This document shows positions 11,701 to 25,936 of a stretch of 64,000 nt of DNA, in pieces. This DNA comes from Strongyloides papillosus. Its lineage: Eukaryota > Nematoda > Chromadorea > Rhabditida > Strongyloididae. Every line of letters starts with the position of its first letter. The stretch's first letter is position 1. Where the stretch lies: NCBI GenBank assembly GCA_005656395.1, contig SRSI01000074.1, forward strand, positions 124,001-188,000, in the 5' to 3' direction. The notes under the pieces are model-generated. The model saw only the letters and a list, made by a program, of their open reading frames with translations, was not told the origin of the DNA and did not search any database. A program made the translations under genes and the position numbers.

Positions 11701-14141
11701 TTGAAGCAGAGTTGACTGATGCTAGGTTAATAAAGAAGTTAAAATGTCAGTTGGAAGCCGACCTAGAAAATATGAGAAACGAATTAAAGGAAACAACTGA
11801 GAATTTAACATCTTCTGAACTGAGGTACAATGAAATGGTGAATAAATTAAAAGGTTTGTTTAAATATATTTATCTTTTTTAATATCATTATAGAAGAAAA
11901 TGAGAAGTTAAAAGAAGAAAAAGATTTATATAGAAAAGATGAAATTAACAATGCTGGTAAGTTAAAAAAGTTTTCTATACAATGACTATTAATACTATTT
12001 AAGACTATGAAAACAGTGAAGAAATACTAAATAAAAAATTAGTTTATACCGATGAAGGAATTAATAGTTTAGAAAATGATTATGAGAAGGAACAATTAAA
12101 ACAAGAGTTAATTGAAGTTAAAAAAAGTCTACAAGATTCAGTGGATGAAAAAAATAATTTTATTAATCAATTAGATGCTCTTCAAAATGAATTTAATGAA
12201 ATAACATCAAAAATAAAATTGCTTGAAAATGATAAATTAGATTTATTAAATGAGTTGCAAAATTCTAACAATCAAGTAGATGAATTGAAAAATAAAAATG
12301 AAAATCTACATGATCTTGAGGCTAGTTTGAATAATATCAAACAAGAAAATTCAGATTTAAAACTACAACTTAATGATTTACAGGACAAACTTGATTTAAA
12401 TTCCTCTGAGAAAAATGATATTTCTGAGAAATTCAATGCTAAATTGGAAGAAAAAGAAAATGAGATAAAGAAATTATCTGATGAAATAAAATCTTACGAA
12501 TCGTCAAAAAATAGTTCTGACATTTTAAGTAAAGAAATGGAGGAATTAAAAGTTTCAAATGAAAATTTACGTATAGAGTATATGCAGAAAGAAAATTTAA
12601 TATCTGAATTACGTGAAGAGTTAGATGTTGTTAAAAGTGATAAAGATGTTTTAAATAAAGAAATTCAAGGTCTTTTACAAAGTAAGCAAAAGTATTTAGA
12701 TGATATTGAATCTTCTAAAACTAGAGTTGTTAAACTCGCAGAGGAGGTTGACAAACTAAAAGATATGGAAATTGGACATAAGGAACATATTAATATTCTT
12801 CAAGAAGAAATTGCTCGTAAAAATGAAGAATATGAAAAAGCTGTTAGTGAAAAAGATTCACTAATCAGTGAGGTAGAATGCCTAAAACGTCAAGTTAAAG
12901 AAAATGAAATTGCTTTGTCTGTTACGGAGAAGTATAAATTAGAAATGGATAAATTTAAGAGAGATGCTGAAATGAAAGTTGAAGAGATGAAACAAAAAGT
13001 TTCTCAAGTTGAAAGTGATAGAAATTCAAAATATCAAACTGAAATGGAAAAGATGAAGATAACATTAGAAAATAAAACAGATGAGTTGGCTAATATGAAG
13101 GCAGCCAAAATGCAAGTTGAAGATTTACTTAAGGAAGCACAAGAAAAAGTGGACGATTATACTACAAAACTCACTGATTTAGAGGAGAAATTACAGGAAA
13201 CTAATAGCTTAACATTAAAACTTCTTGAAAAGGAAGACATTATCCACGAACTCCAGAATCAATGTAGTAAACTTGAAGAGGACTATGTTGAATACAAAGA
13301 GAAAAGTGCTATTACAATAGCTAGTCTGGAAACAAAAATAACCGAGATAGAACAGTCTAAAGCCACTGATGTGAAAAAAGCCATGGCTAAAGTTGATGGA
13401 GATCAAAAAAGAATGATTAAGGAACTTCAAAAAGAGGTCAAACAATTATACCAAGAATTAAACAAGACATCAAATGCAAATGATGCTCTTAATGAGGAAA
13501 TTAAGAAACTTAAACAAAATGGAAGTTCTGGTGAAAATTCTATAACAAAATTAACAGCATCTAATCTTAACAACGAAATTGAAGGTGAAGAGAACGATAA
13601 TGTTACAAAAAAGACCTTCGACATAATTGATTATGAAGAATTAAATGTTTTACGAGAGAAAGTATTAAATTACCAATCAAAACTTTTTGATCTTGAAGAA
13701 AAGTATGCGAAAGAGACATCGGCTTTGAAAGAAGAAATAAAAAGAAATAATTTGACAAAGTCTTTTGAAAACAATACATTAGCAAATGCCTTAGAAATCA
13801 AAAGCATCGTAAGTTGACTTACTTTTTTAGAGAAAGAACATAATATTTTTACATTATAGAATCATTCTACTACTAATAAGTTGCATAACCAACTTACAAC
13901 AGCAGAAAACTATACATTTGCTGAACCAACCGAAGCTGAATACCTAAGAAATATTCTTTATCGTTATATGCATGAACGAGAAACACTGGGAAGAGGTATC
14001 GTGACATTAGCAAAGGTTATTGGTACTGTAGCAAAATTTACTCCTGAACAAATGGAAGCTGTCTTAAATAAGGAAGAACAGCGACATTTATCATGGATTC
14101 AAGGTACACTATTATCTGGAAGCTCTTTAACCCAAAAATAA
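8775..14141 (+). CDS. GOLGA4: GRIP-domain golgin (golgin-245/GOLGA4-like)
   Basis: Seven exons join in phase: 8775-9590, 9826-10671, 10954-11138, 11594-11853, 11894-11956, 12004-13808 and 13860-14141, giving 1418 residues. The start MFKGLKSKLEDE resembles the N-terminus of golgin-245 (MFKKLKQK), and residues around 150-215 resemble its conserved SKEQ...KYKxLVxTYxxL...QTQD segment. Most of the rest is a long Glu/Lys/Leu coiled coil. The last exon carries a GRIP domain (about residues 1349-1396) with the Tyr-Leu pair (EAEYLRNILYRYM) and the closing HLSW motif; this domain binds Arl1-GTP and places golgins on the trans-Golgi, where they tether incoming vesicles. The ATG at 8775 is preferred over the in-frame ATG at 8727 because the TTTCAG acceptor falls between them. 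A 455-base intron (11139-11593) contains a long minus-strand frame. Confidence 0.85.
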
Positions 14142-14553
14142 TCATACTATCCATTGCTTCGGGTACAAATGACAAAATTTCTACATTTTCCGTTTCGACT
14201 TACCCTTTTACAGACTATTGCTTAATCACTTACACTATCTACTATGTTAGACAAATTTTATAACATACCAAATTTCTTCCTACTTTCTATCTTATTGAGG
14301 AGTAATACTTATAAAATTTTATGTGGATTTTTTATTTTCAATTAATATATAATATCCTTTAATTTATTAAAATCATCTATAACTATTCTTTCTTTTTTTA
14401 CATATTTTTGTTTGCCTACATTTTTAAACGATAATAATACAAAAAATTTTTACAGTTGCGGAGAACAGCAGCAGCAGTGCAGTTAAATCAATTATGGGAC
14501 CAAATGTAGCTTGTGTGGTACAGAGAAAACGATCTAATTACGATAAAATGTAA
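14104..14553 (+). other. Possible alternative last intron and exon of the golgin
   Basis: A GTACACT donor inside the annotated last exon (14104) can be joined to a strong TTTTTACAG acceptor ending at 14455. The new exon 14456-14553 continues in phase for 31 codons after the shared HLSWIQ sequence and ends in TAA at 14551-14553, replacing the 11-residue tail GTLLSGSSLTQK-like end with a longer Ser-rich, basic tail. It would give a 1438-residue isoform. The good acceptor, the locally higher GC content and the clean phase support it; without transcripts it stays a candidate. Confidence 0.4.
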
Positions 14554-16867
14554 CTTTAACATCCATGTCCAAGAGATACAAACAAATTCTATCACCTATA
14601 TAATAACCAAATGGGACACGTCTATCTTTCCTTTACAAGATTTAATTTTGTGTATAAAACACCAAATTTTTAAATATAGAATGATAATTTTAAACACATA
14701 ACCATGACTTATGGTAAATAATCAAAAATTTTAATAAATCATCACATCAATCAACAATGATATGTCATTACATATAACTAAAGTGCATGATCGAAGCAAA
14801 TTAAAGCCAGTAATAAGAGTTTTATAAATTTTGAAAAAGTGTGGCGTGTTTGATTTTGCCTATATTGGTTTGTTTCTAAATTGTCATGTTGTATATTCAA
14901 TGATTTGTTGGTCTTCATGATTTAAATACCTTTCGACTATAATTTTACATTTTATTATTTTCATCGAAGAATTTTTTTGAGAGTGTTATTTCTTTTCACC
15001 ATATTTATGATCACAAGTATCTTTGTCATGATAATTTTATAGTATCAATATATATTTTATAAAGCCGTTTTTTGACAATTTCTTTTATTAGTTTTTCTTT
15101 TTTATGTAATCTCCCGAGATAGTGTGTTTGTCATTTTATAAGAAGGAGAATGTGTTTTTTTTTAATGATTTCTTAGTCACCGTTCATTTTGATGACTAGA
15201 TGTTTTTTTTATTAATTCGTAAATTTTATAAAAGACGGAGTTTATTAGTTTTAGTAATAAGGTATTTTTCTTAATGGGTGTTTTTTTATGTTGTAAGTAT
15301 CATTGGTTTATCTTAGCTTGGAAGGGTTTTTGAATAGCAATTGATAAAATGTTGTAAAACATCTGTTGTGATATGTGGATATTTAAAACAGACTTCATTT
15401 ATGACAACAGGAATCTTTCTTTTTTTTGCAGTAGAATTTTTTTTTTTATGATCTGACTTTATTCTGGTAATACAAAACGTAACTTTGACTTTTGTAAAAT
15501 ATTTATAACTTAAAATTATGTATATATTTAGTAGGCATAGTAGGAAAGCTTAAGTATACTAAAATGATTAAGATTTGATAATTACATTGCTAGTAGACTA
15601 TACGAGATGAGGGACGTCCTTATCGTATTATTGGAGAAAAAAATTATAATTTTGTGATTAAAATGATTTAGAAACTACTTATGTAATAATTTAAAGTGGT
15701 GCTTATAAGACGTTAATCATCTTAGTAAAATAATGCTGTATTAGAATTTTACGATAAGGCTTGAATTGAAACCGGAAAATGTAGTAGATTAGAATTTAAA
15801 CTTATTTTTTAATAAATAGTAAGCAAAAATTGTAGCGAGATTCAGAGGTAACCTCGAAGTTGTGTGTAGTTGGCGTGACATGAGGATAATATATTGACTT
15901 TAAAATGAGTATTGTGTAATTGATATAGAAAAGATTTGAATATTGGAGTAGTCCCATGTTTGTTGAATTAAAGTGGTGGATGTAGCAAATGTATTAAGTA
16001 AACACAAATAAGGAGCTTCAAGCTAAAAGCTTGAGTTTATAAGTAATGCTTTGTTGCCTATTCAAAAATTGAGATCTAGCTGGTGTGATTAACTTAGTAG
16101 TTTTTTCTTTTTATTGTATATAAAACGATTTCTGTGTCTAGTCATGTGGGTTAGCAAAGAAAGGGTTTGTTTAAATATGTTTTTATCGCAATCTTTCTAT
16201 TCTGAATAATTTTGAACGTAACTTTCTCATTAATAAACCCAATGAAACAATTTTCTTGAAACGTTTTAAATCAAGTCTTTTTCCTGCTCATCATTTTTGG
16301 AAAAAAGGACTTTTTAAACTCAAATATTTTGCGTTGTAGACATTTTTCCTAGTTATTTTTTTCTTTTCATGACCATGATTTGAACAAATTCTCGTCACAG
16401 TAACATATGTTATATACCGTTATAAACAAAAAAAAACAGCTACAAAAAAAGTGGTGTTGATCCAATTTTGTTTACAAGAAAGGTTTGACCTTCACAATTG
16501 TCTTAAATCCGTACTTAGAATACGGCGCAAGATTGTGGTATTTACATAGGTTTAGACAAATATTTTTTTTCAAGTTGCTTTAATTTAATTTATTTGTTTT
16601 TTCGCTCTAAGACCTTTGAAATCACTGTTTATGTTTTGTTACCTGGACACGTAGATGCATCCTCCGATCGTGAAGTGATTTCTGACCAGTGACATATGAT
16701 AAGTCCTTCCTTTTTGACTAAATGGTATGTAATTATTAAATTATTCGTATTGCGATGTTAATATGTATTGACGTTGACAAATGTTATATTTTAACGTAAC
16801 TAATAACACTAAACAATCAGTAGTTTCATACTTATTCTTATCAATTTTTATGTGATTTTAGTTTTCA
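14554..16867. other. Intergenic region upstream of GFAT
   Basis: About 2.3 kb with no convincing open frame on either strand. The first few hundred bases are presumably golgin 3' UTR; the rest holds T-rich runs and short GC-richer patches near 16620-16700 that may be GFAT promoter. I see no RNA gene here. Confidence 0.5.
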
Positions 16868-16896
16868 GAAAACTTTCATCTTAGTTTTGAGTTAAA

Positions 16897-19431
<2,535 letters not shown>

Positions 19432-19564
19432 GAGGACAATGAATTTTAATGAATAATATCATAAAGATAAATGTTTAATTTATATATTATTTTATCAGAA
19501 TTAATCATAAATATTTATCACATAATTAGCATCATTTAGATTTTATGTGTTTATAGTGAAAAGA

Positions 19565-19570
19565 AATAAA
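19565..19570 (+). terminator. Candidate GFAT polyadenylation signal
   Basis: AATAAA lies 134 bases after the GFAT stop codon. In such AT-rich DNA the hexamer is common by chance, so position is the only support. Confidence 0.3.
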
Positions 19571-21325
19571 ATTATTTAAACGACGACAATAAAATTTTAA
19601 TTTGTTTCCGAAGATGTGTTGGAATAACAATTATGTGAAGGTCAATCTTTGAATTATCATCGAAATTTTGTATCAGCTATAAAAATGTTTATTTTATTAC
19701 TTGCTGATAATATAATCGGTATCTTTTAATCTGTTTTACTACATTGCAACTGATATGTTAATCGCCTTAATATTGTTACAGTAACAATCCTTGATTTTAA
19801 GAAAATATCATTTTCCCCAAATATCATTTTAATGTATTATATTTTGCAAATCTTAGAAATTGTTTTAGCATTAATGTTTGCTAAATATATGCGTTATATT
19901 TATTACCCCCATGATTGCTTTCAATTTTGTTATTACATATTAAATTTTATATTATGACCAGCTATTAATCTTACTGTTTTTGTTGTTAATTTTATTTCTT
20001 CCACACTTAATTATCTTCAATGATTGACGCCTATATTGTATTTATAATAATGATATAATTTAAAATAGCTAATTTATTAAAAATTATTACCCCTTTTTTA
20101 TGTTGTCATTGAGAAATATTTAATGTCAATTTTAAATGTAATTGTATTTCTCAATACATAACGTGTGTATTAACAAAATTACTCCTAAAATTAAAAGCAA
20201 TGAATAAGTAATTACCCAATTTAACAACTTCTTTAATGACCTCTTAAAAATAAACATAAACAATTTTGTGAAAATTATTTTTGTTTTATTATATAGTGTT
20301 GTAATAATAATTCATATACACACCTAATATTTAAAGTATTTATTTCTTAAAATATCTTAAATTTTTTTTTATTTATTAACATGATAATCCAACTATAATA
20401 TCCTATGATCGCCTTATACTTTTTAAATATGTATGTAATGTATATTTTATCACATAAAATAAGCTTACTTTTCAATATCACCACAGTTTTGCTTTTTATG
20501 TTTGCAATGTCATGCAACATAACTTCCTACTTTTACTAACTCTCCCACTAATCGTATATAAATAATATCATTGATAAATTCCATTTAATAAAAAAATACA
20601 TAACTAACCTTATCTTCTAAATTTAATATTTTAAATAATCTTGTCAATCTTTTACTAATCAAAATAAACGTTTTCTAGTGTACATCAATCACTTTCTAAC
20701 ACTTTACAACAACCTGAAAAAATTTAACATCATTAATCATTCAAGGAAATAACTTGTTTGAAATTATCCGACGACTACACAGTTCAGAGGCTATATAATA
20801 TATATACGATAATTTTGTTATTGCTCCAAGACAAATTTTATTACCCGCCAGTAAGGCTTACTACCGCAAATAAGTAGGACGATTGAATTAATTTATAAAA
20901 GAAAGGCGCGACTATTAGGCTTTATAACAATTGCATTAGTTTGTTTAACTGAATCAACTGAATATATTTGCTTTTTGTTCATTTGAATGCTTTTTTTTTT
21001 TCTTGGACAGAGGCTAACTTTCAAAAATATTCGTTTGTTTTTAAGCTTTTCCTTTCAGTCAATCTAAAGGGCAAAATTTTTTGTGTATATAAATCTCCTA
21101 ACTGGTGATATTGAATATTTGAAGGATATTTTCATAATATTTTAATTAGTTTGTGACTTTTTTGCAGCTCCATTATTTAATCTGTAGGAATCATAGTTTT
21201 TATTGTTAAATAATTAGAAATATAAACATTTGATTCCATTTTCTATAAATATTATCAAATTATTTGTCTAAATCTCTTTATTATCTGTATTTGTAAATTT
21301 CTATAGATATATAAGTTAATAACTT
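19571..21325. other. AT-rich intergenic region
   Basis: No open frame of note. It holds presumed GFAT downstream sequence and, nearer 20760-21060, GC-richer patches and a T10 tract that may be promoter of the zinc-finger gene starting at 21387. No RNA gene recognised. Confidence 0.5.
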
Positions 21326-21380
21326 TTATATATATATATACATATATATATATGTAAATATATTTGCACATATATATATT
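21326..21380. repeat. (TA)n simple repeat before a start codon
   Basis: Alternating TA runs (about 27 bases, then a further 10-base run), interrupted by short ATG/TTGCAC-containing spacers, end a few bases before the ATG at 21387. They lie in the presumed 5' UTR or core promoter. Confidence 0.7.
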
Positions 21381-21386
21381 TTTGCT

Positions 21387-23430
21387 ATGGCCGTTGAAAT
21401 TATTGGTGATGATTCGGATTGTGATTTAAAAATAGATGAATCTTTTGATCAAAATGATATTGAGACTCCAGCGTTTTTTCCTCCACATACCTCTACTCGA
21501 ACTAATGATTGTGTATCGCCTAATGATATTCCAACGCGAAGCCCTTCTCCAGTTCCTGAGAAAGAAGAGTACACTTCAAAATCATCACATAACTCCTTTA
21601 AAAACGAAATGTCAAGTAAGTAACAGTATTTCCCCTTTTTAAAATTTGAACATTGTATTCTTGTTATTGATCACCTAAAAACAATGGGAATTACCGCCAA
21701 ATAGTAGTATCTTTTTTGAAATATGTCTTTCTTTCAGATAAATCCTCTACTTCTAGTAACATTATTTCATCTATATCACAGCAGAAAATTGACACTCTAT
21801 CATCAATAAAGACTGCTCTATCTGATGACACAAAGATCATAAGAAATCAGAAAGACAAAATTTTCTCTTCGGATAACTCTAATTTAACGATAGGTGCAAA
21901 AGATTGTAATATTGTTACCTGTGGAATTGACGGTAGAAATAGTAATAGGTAGATTTTCTTTATATATATATTTTCTTTTATATTTTTATATTCTTTAAGT
22001 AGTATGGAAATGGGTCCAACAACAAGAAAAAGAAAGCATTGTTTGGAGATTGAAAATAAATCTGATGCTTCACAAAATAAACATAATAAGACAGATATTT
22101 CATCGTCCGATGTTTCAGAGAAAAATAGTGATTCTACTCATTCGTTAAATGTAAAATTTCACTACAAATTTAATTCTTCTATCTTTATTTCAACTGAAAT
22201 AAATGGCCGAGAAATGCATGGTATCTTAATGCCCGGTGGAGTGACAGATATTTCTTTATCAGGTGATAAAAATGAAAAAGGAATAGAAAACTTTGATCCC
22301 GCTATTTCTAATAGTCATACTTTTGGTGATAAAATAATAAAGAAAGAAGTTGGGTTAGATGATAAACATAATCAATCATCAAATGATCAAATGCCGTCTA
22401 CCTCGAAAGATAGTCTAAATCCTTGTTCAAATATATTGATTAATACGAGTGGAAATGATACTATTGTGAAATGTCCGCTAAATAATTGTGGATATCAATT
22501 TATTAACTTAATCGATGCCTGTGAACACTTGAAGAAATTCCATATGGATAAAGAGTTACAGCCTGGGCAAAGTTCACGGCTAAATGTAGAACCTGTACAA
22601 CATACAACAATAGGAACTATGACTGATATGTTAATAAGCAAAAATTTGTCCCCAAACAATAATGATGTTTTGCACAAACCTAAAGCTGAAAAAGTATCTC
22701 CTGTCATACATCCTCAGCAGTCTGCTATTAAAGTTACAAACAAAATTGAAAATCCAAAAGTAGAAGGAGCACCACCTTTTATCCAAGGAAATATAATAGA
22801 TCCAAAAGTAATTATGGCAGCATCAGTGACTCCCTTCAACTTCCAACCTCCTGGAATGCAACCATTAGTAAAGAATAATTTGGGTCAATCCACAAATTCA
22901 TCAACTGCATCAACACCTATTAAACAACAGGAAAGTGGAGCGAAACATAAGATTCATGAGTTAAAACCAAACCCTTCAAATAATTCAACTATTTCACCTA
23001 GTACGGCAAAGAGTAGTAGAGCTAATTCTACTACATCAAATGGGTTAAATAATTATCAAATTGATCCTTTACGTCCTTCTTCAGTTTCCACTTCTTTAAA
23101 CAATCAAACGGGTATGACAATGGGATTGAATCCGTTTGGATTCCCACCTGGTGCCAATCCCTTTGCTGGAATGGGACCTCAAATGGGACTTCCAAATCAA
23201 AACGGTGCTTCAAATCAAATGATGAATATGTTTAATCCTATGGTTATGCAAGCAGCTGCTGCAGCTCAAATGAGGAATCAGATGTTTATGGTAGGATTTG
23301 TTAAATAAACATTATTTTTAAACTTTATTCTTCTTATTTATAGATGCCAAATATGGGAATGCAAGGAGGGCAAATGCCAGAACAGATAGCTCTTCAAATG
23401 GCAATGCTTGGGCAAATGCAACAAAAATAG
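21387..23430 (+). CDS. Zinc-finger nuclear protein, ZNF608/609-scribbler-like (tentative)
   Basis: Four exons, 21387-21615, 21738-21948, 22000-23290 and 23344-23430, join in phase to give 605 residues. The first two exons encode an acidic Ser/Thr-rich N-terminus; a TRKRKH basic patch near residue 150 may be a nuclear localisation signal. Residues about 195-225 (VKFHYKFNSSIFISTEINGR) resemble the short conserved N-terminal domain of ZNF608/ZNF609/scribbler, where a hydrophobic strand pair precedes a Gly-x-Leu-Leu turn. A single zinc finger with C-x4-C-x12-H-x4-H spacing follows at about residues 304-327. The C-terminal third is Pro/Asn/Gly/Met-rich with a short alanine run. In that family the proteins act as nuclear transcription cofactors. 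The family assignment rests on weak similarity and domain order. The 3' end converges with the Sec14/spectrin gene, stops being about 100 bases apart. Confidence 0.6.
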
Positions 23431-23532
23431 AAAAAAAGATATATGTTATTTATTTGTGTAGATATTAACCATTTACCTTTATTTAATTTGTTAGTTGTTA
23501 GTAAAGTTTTAAAAATATAGTAATATTTTTAT

Positions 23533-25316
23533 TTATCTTATTACAGTTGAAGATTGTGGAATATGGTTATTAAAATTATTTTCAATTTTACTAAAAACAT
23601 TATTTAAATTTGAAGATAAATTTGAATTAACTGATCCTTGTAGACGGAGACTCCGACGAAGGAGAGAAGAAACTTGTAAAAGTTGTTTTCCATAGTTGTA
23701 GAGTTCATTTACTGTATATACCAGTTTTGGTGTAGATGAATTAAATGTCAATATTTCATTCAACCATTCGATTACTTGAATAATATCGTTTTCAGTTGTT
23801 TTCAACTGAAGCATTTGTTGGAGTTTTAGTACTCTTATTTCGACTAGTTCTTTTCGTTTTGATCTACTTTCTTTGGCGTTTTTTATTTGTTCACTTATGT
23901 TGTAAAATTCACGTGCACGTTTTTGTTTATCTTTCTCATCAAGACTTGTAAAATTCCTTAAGTTGTCACAGAAGGTGTATCCTATTCTTTCCATTTCTTG
24001 ATACGATTCATTCATTTTTTTAAAAGCATTCTCAAGTTCCTCAATTTCCATTTTAAGACAATCTAACGTTTTGTTTATTTCATCATTTTCGTAGCATAAT
24101 ATTTTTAGCAATATGTCACTTTCTTTGTAAAAGTTATTTAAACTATTATGAAAATTTAGACTTTGTTGAACAAATGCTAAATGTTTCTTTATCTTCCTAA
24201 CGTAATCTAATACATAGATTTCCATTTGATCTCTAAGAATAGTTAATTCATTTGTAAATTCAGGTTTAGTAGACATAAAAAAATCGACTCCATCACTTAA
24301 CTCTCGACTTTGGTCAACTGCTTCTTCTGCTTTTTTAACTAATTGTCTAAGATCTTTGTCAAGCTGTTTTACTTCATCAATTGAGTTTCCTACATCATTT
24401 AGACTGTCAAACCATTTCGCTCCAGCACCACGGACCCATGAAATCAATTCAGACATCCCTTCACAATGTTCACGCAATAAAGCAGGTATAAGTTTTGGAC
24501 TTTCTTCTCTTTCATCCTCATCATCAACAATGACAGCTTCCCTATTTAATGTTGGATCATTTCCTTCAGCCTTCTCCATAGTTTTTTTTCTTTGGTAATT
24601 AATTTCCATTATGCTCGCAATCTTTCTTTGTTCCCCACGTCTTCTTAATTCCATTTCATTAAGTATTAATTCTACTAAAATAGATTTCTCTTTCTTGTAC
24701 AATTTTGTTACACCCCCTATAATATAATGTTTATCGACAAATTTTGAACATTTTTTTTGATCAAGATGTTCTATAAAACTTTCTGATATATCAGTCCACG
24801 TTGACAATCCATATGGACCAAAAGGATCTGCCAAATCCCGATTATTTATATATTTAGGAATTTTAGCAAGAGAAATGATTGTTGTTTTGTAATCATATGC
24901 ATCCATAAGAATGTCAAAATTTATTTTTTGTTGAATGATAAATCCTTCTGGTTCAATTAAATAAACTTGAGATATTTTATTTGAAAATGTTATTTTGATA
25001 GTTTTCAATAATAAACGAACAAATTTTTGATTTAATTTTCTAGCATCAATTAGAATAGTGATGTTATTTATGAGAGGATCGTCAAACGACTTTAAAATAT
25101 GGGAGAAAACTGAAGTTAATAAATCAAAATGAAACGTCCCCATATCTTTTGGAAAAGTCACTTCACGTTCATGGTAAAAACATATCTGAACCAAGGCATT
25201 AGAAGAAACTAAAATCAAATTTAAATAATAAGCTTTATATAATCCTTACCTTGGTAATAACATGAATGCCTATTTTTTTGATTAGAATTATTTTTATTAC
25301 GACGTAAAGTAATCAT
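23533..25316 (-). CDS. SESTD1: Sec14 (CRAL-TRIO) and spectrin-repeat protein, SESTD1-like
   Basis: Exon 1 is 25316-25250 (starting MITLRRNKNN) and exon 2 is 25208-23533, joined across a 41-base intron (GTAAGG...GATTTTAG, phase 1), giving 580 residues. Residues about 25-180 look like a Sec14-type lipid-binding fold: a strand with acidic Asp-Ala-Arg (ILIDARKLNQ), the VYLIEPEGF strand and the closing LTSWTDI-like segment. Residues about 250-490 are heptad-rich helices beginning LISWVRGAGAKW, resembling the spectrin repeats of SESTD1 and of the TRIO/MCF2L exchange factors. No DH or PH domain follows, which favours SESTD1, a phosphoinositide-binding scaffold reported to associate with TRPC channels. 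It is somewhat shorter than the roughly 700-residue vertebrate protein. It lies 221 bases downstream of RPLP2 on the same strand. Confidence 0.65.
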
Positions 25317-25537
25317 AATAAAATTAATATAACTATATTATCTTAAAAATGTAGTGTTTGTTAAAAGTAACTTAACTGTTAATCTCAAGGCCAAGGATAA
25401 ATAAATTATACAAAATCTTATTTAACACTCTTTTATCATAACCCAATTAAAGGAAAAGAAGTATGACAACAACTGTGAGAATAACAATTTATAATTATAA
25501 CAGATAGAAGAAACAATAATTTTTAATTGTAAATTGC

Positions 25538-25916
25538 TTAGTCGAAAAGTCCGAATCCCATATCTTCGTCTTCTGATTCTTCCTTCTTCTCTTCTTTTTT
25601 GGCAGCTGGAAAAAAAAATAATTTATGATGTATAAACAAATTATATTAACTTACCGGCTGGTGCAGCAGCGGCTGGGGCGGCTGATGAAGCGGCAGCGAC
25701 TGGAGCAGCTCCACCTGATGGAACGGAAGCGAGTTTCTTTGATCCTTCAGCAATTACATCTTCGATCTTTTTACCTTCAAGAGCAGAGAGAACGGCTTTA
25801 AGAGCATCACCGTCAACATCAATACCGACTGATCCAAGGATGTCTTCAACATTCTTGCTTGATGGGGTTTCAACTCCTCCAAGTTGGGCCAAAAGGTAAG
25901 CAGCAAGGTATTTCAT
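25538..25916 (-). CDS. RPLP2: 60S acidic ribosomal protein P2
   Basis: Exon 1 is 25916-25655 and exon 2 is 25605-25538, joined across a 49-base intron (GTAAGT...TTTCCAG, phase 1), giving 109 residues. The start MKYLAAYLLAQLGG, the SVGIDVD helix, the Ala-rich hinge and the C-terminal EESEDEDMGFGLFD are diagnostic. P1/P2 dimers form the ribosomal stalk on P0 and recruit translation GTPases through the C-terminal tail. An acceptor reading CTTCCAG lies 19 bases before the ATG, fitting spliced-leader addition. GC content and codon choice are high for this locus, as expected for a highly expressed gene. Confidence 0.97.
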
Positions 25917-25936
25917 TATTAATTTTTCTTAAACCT

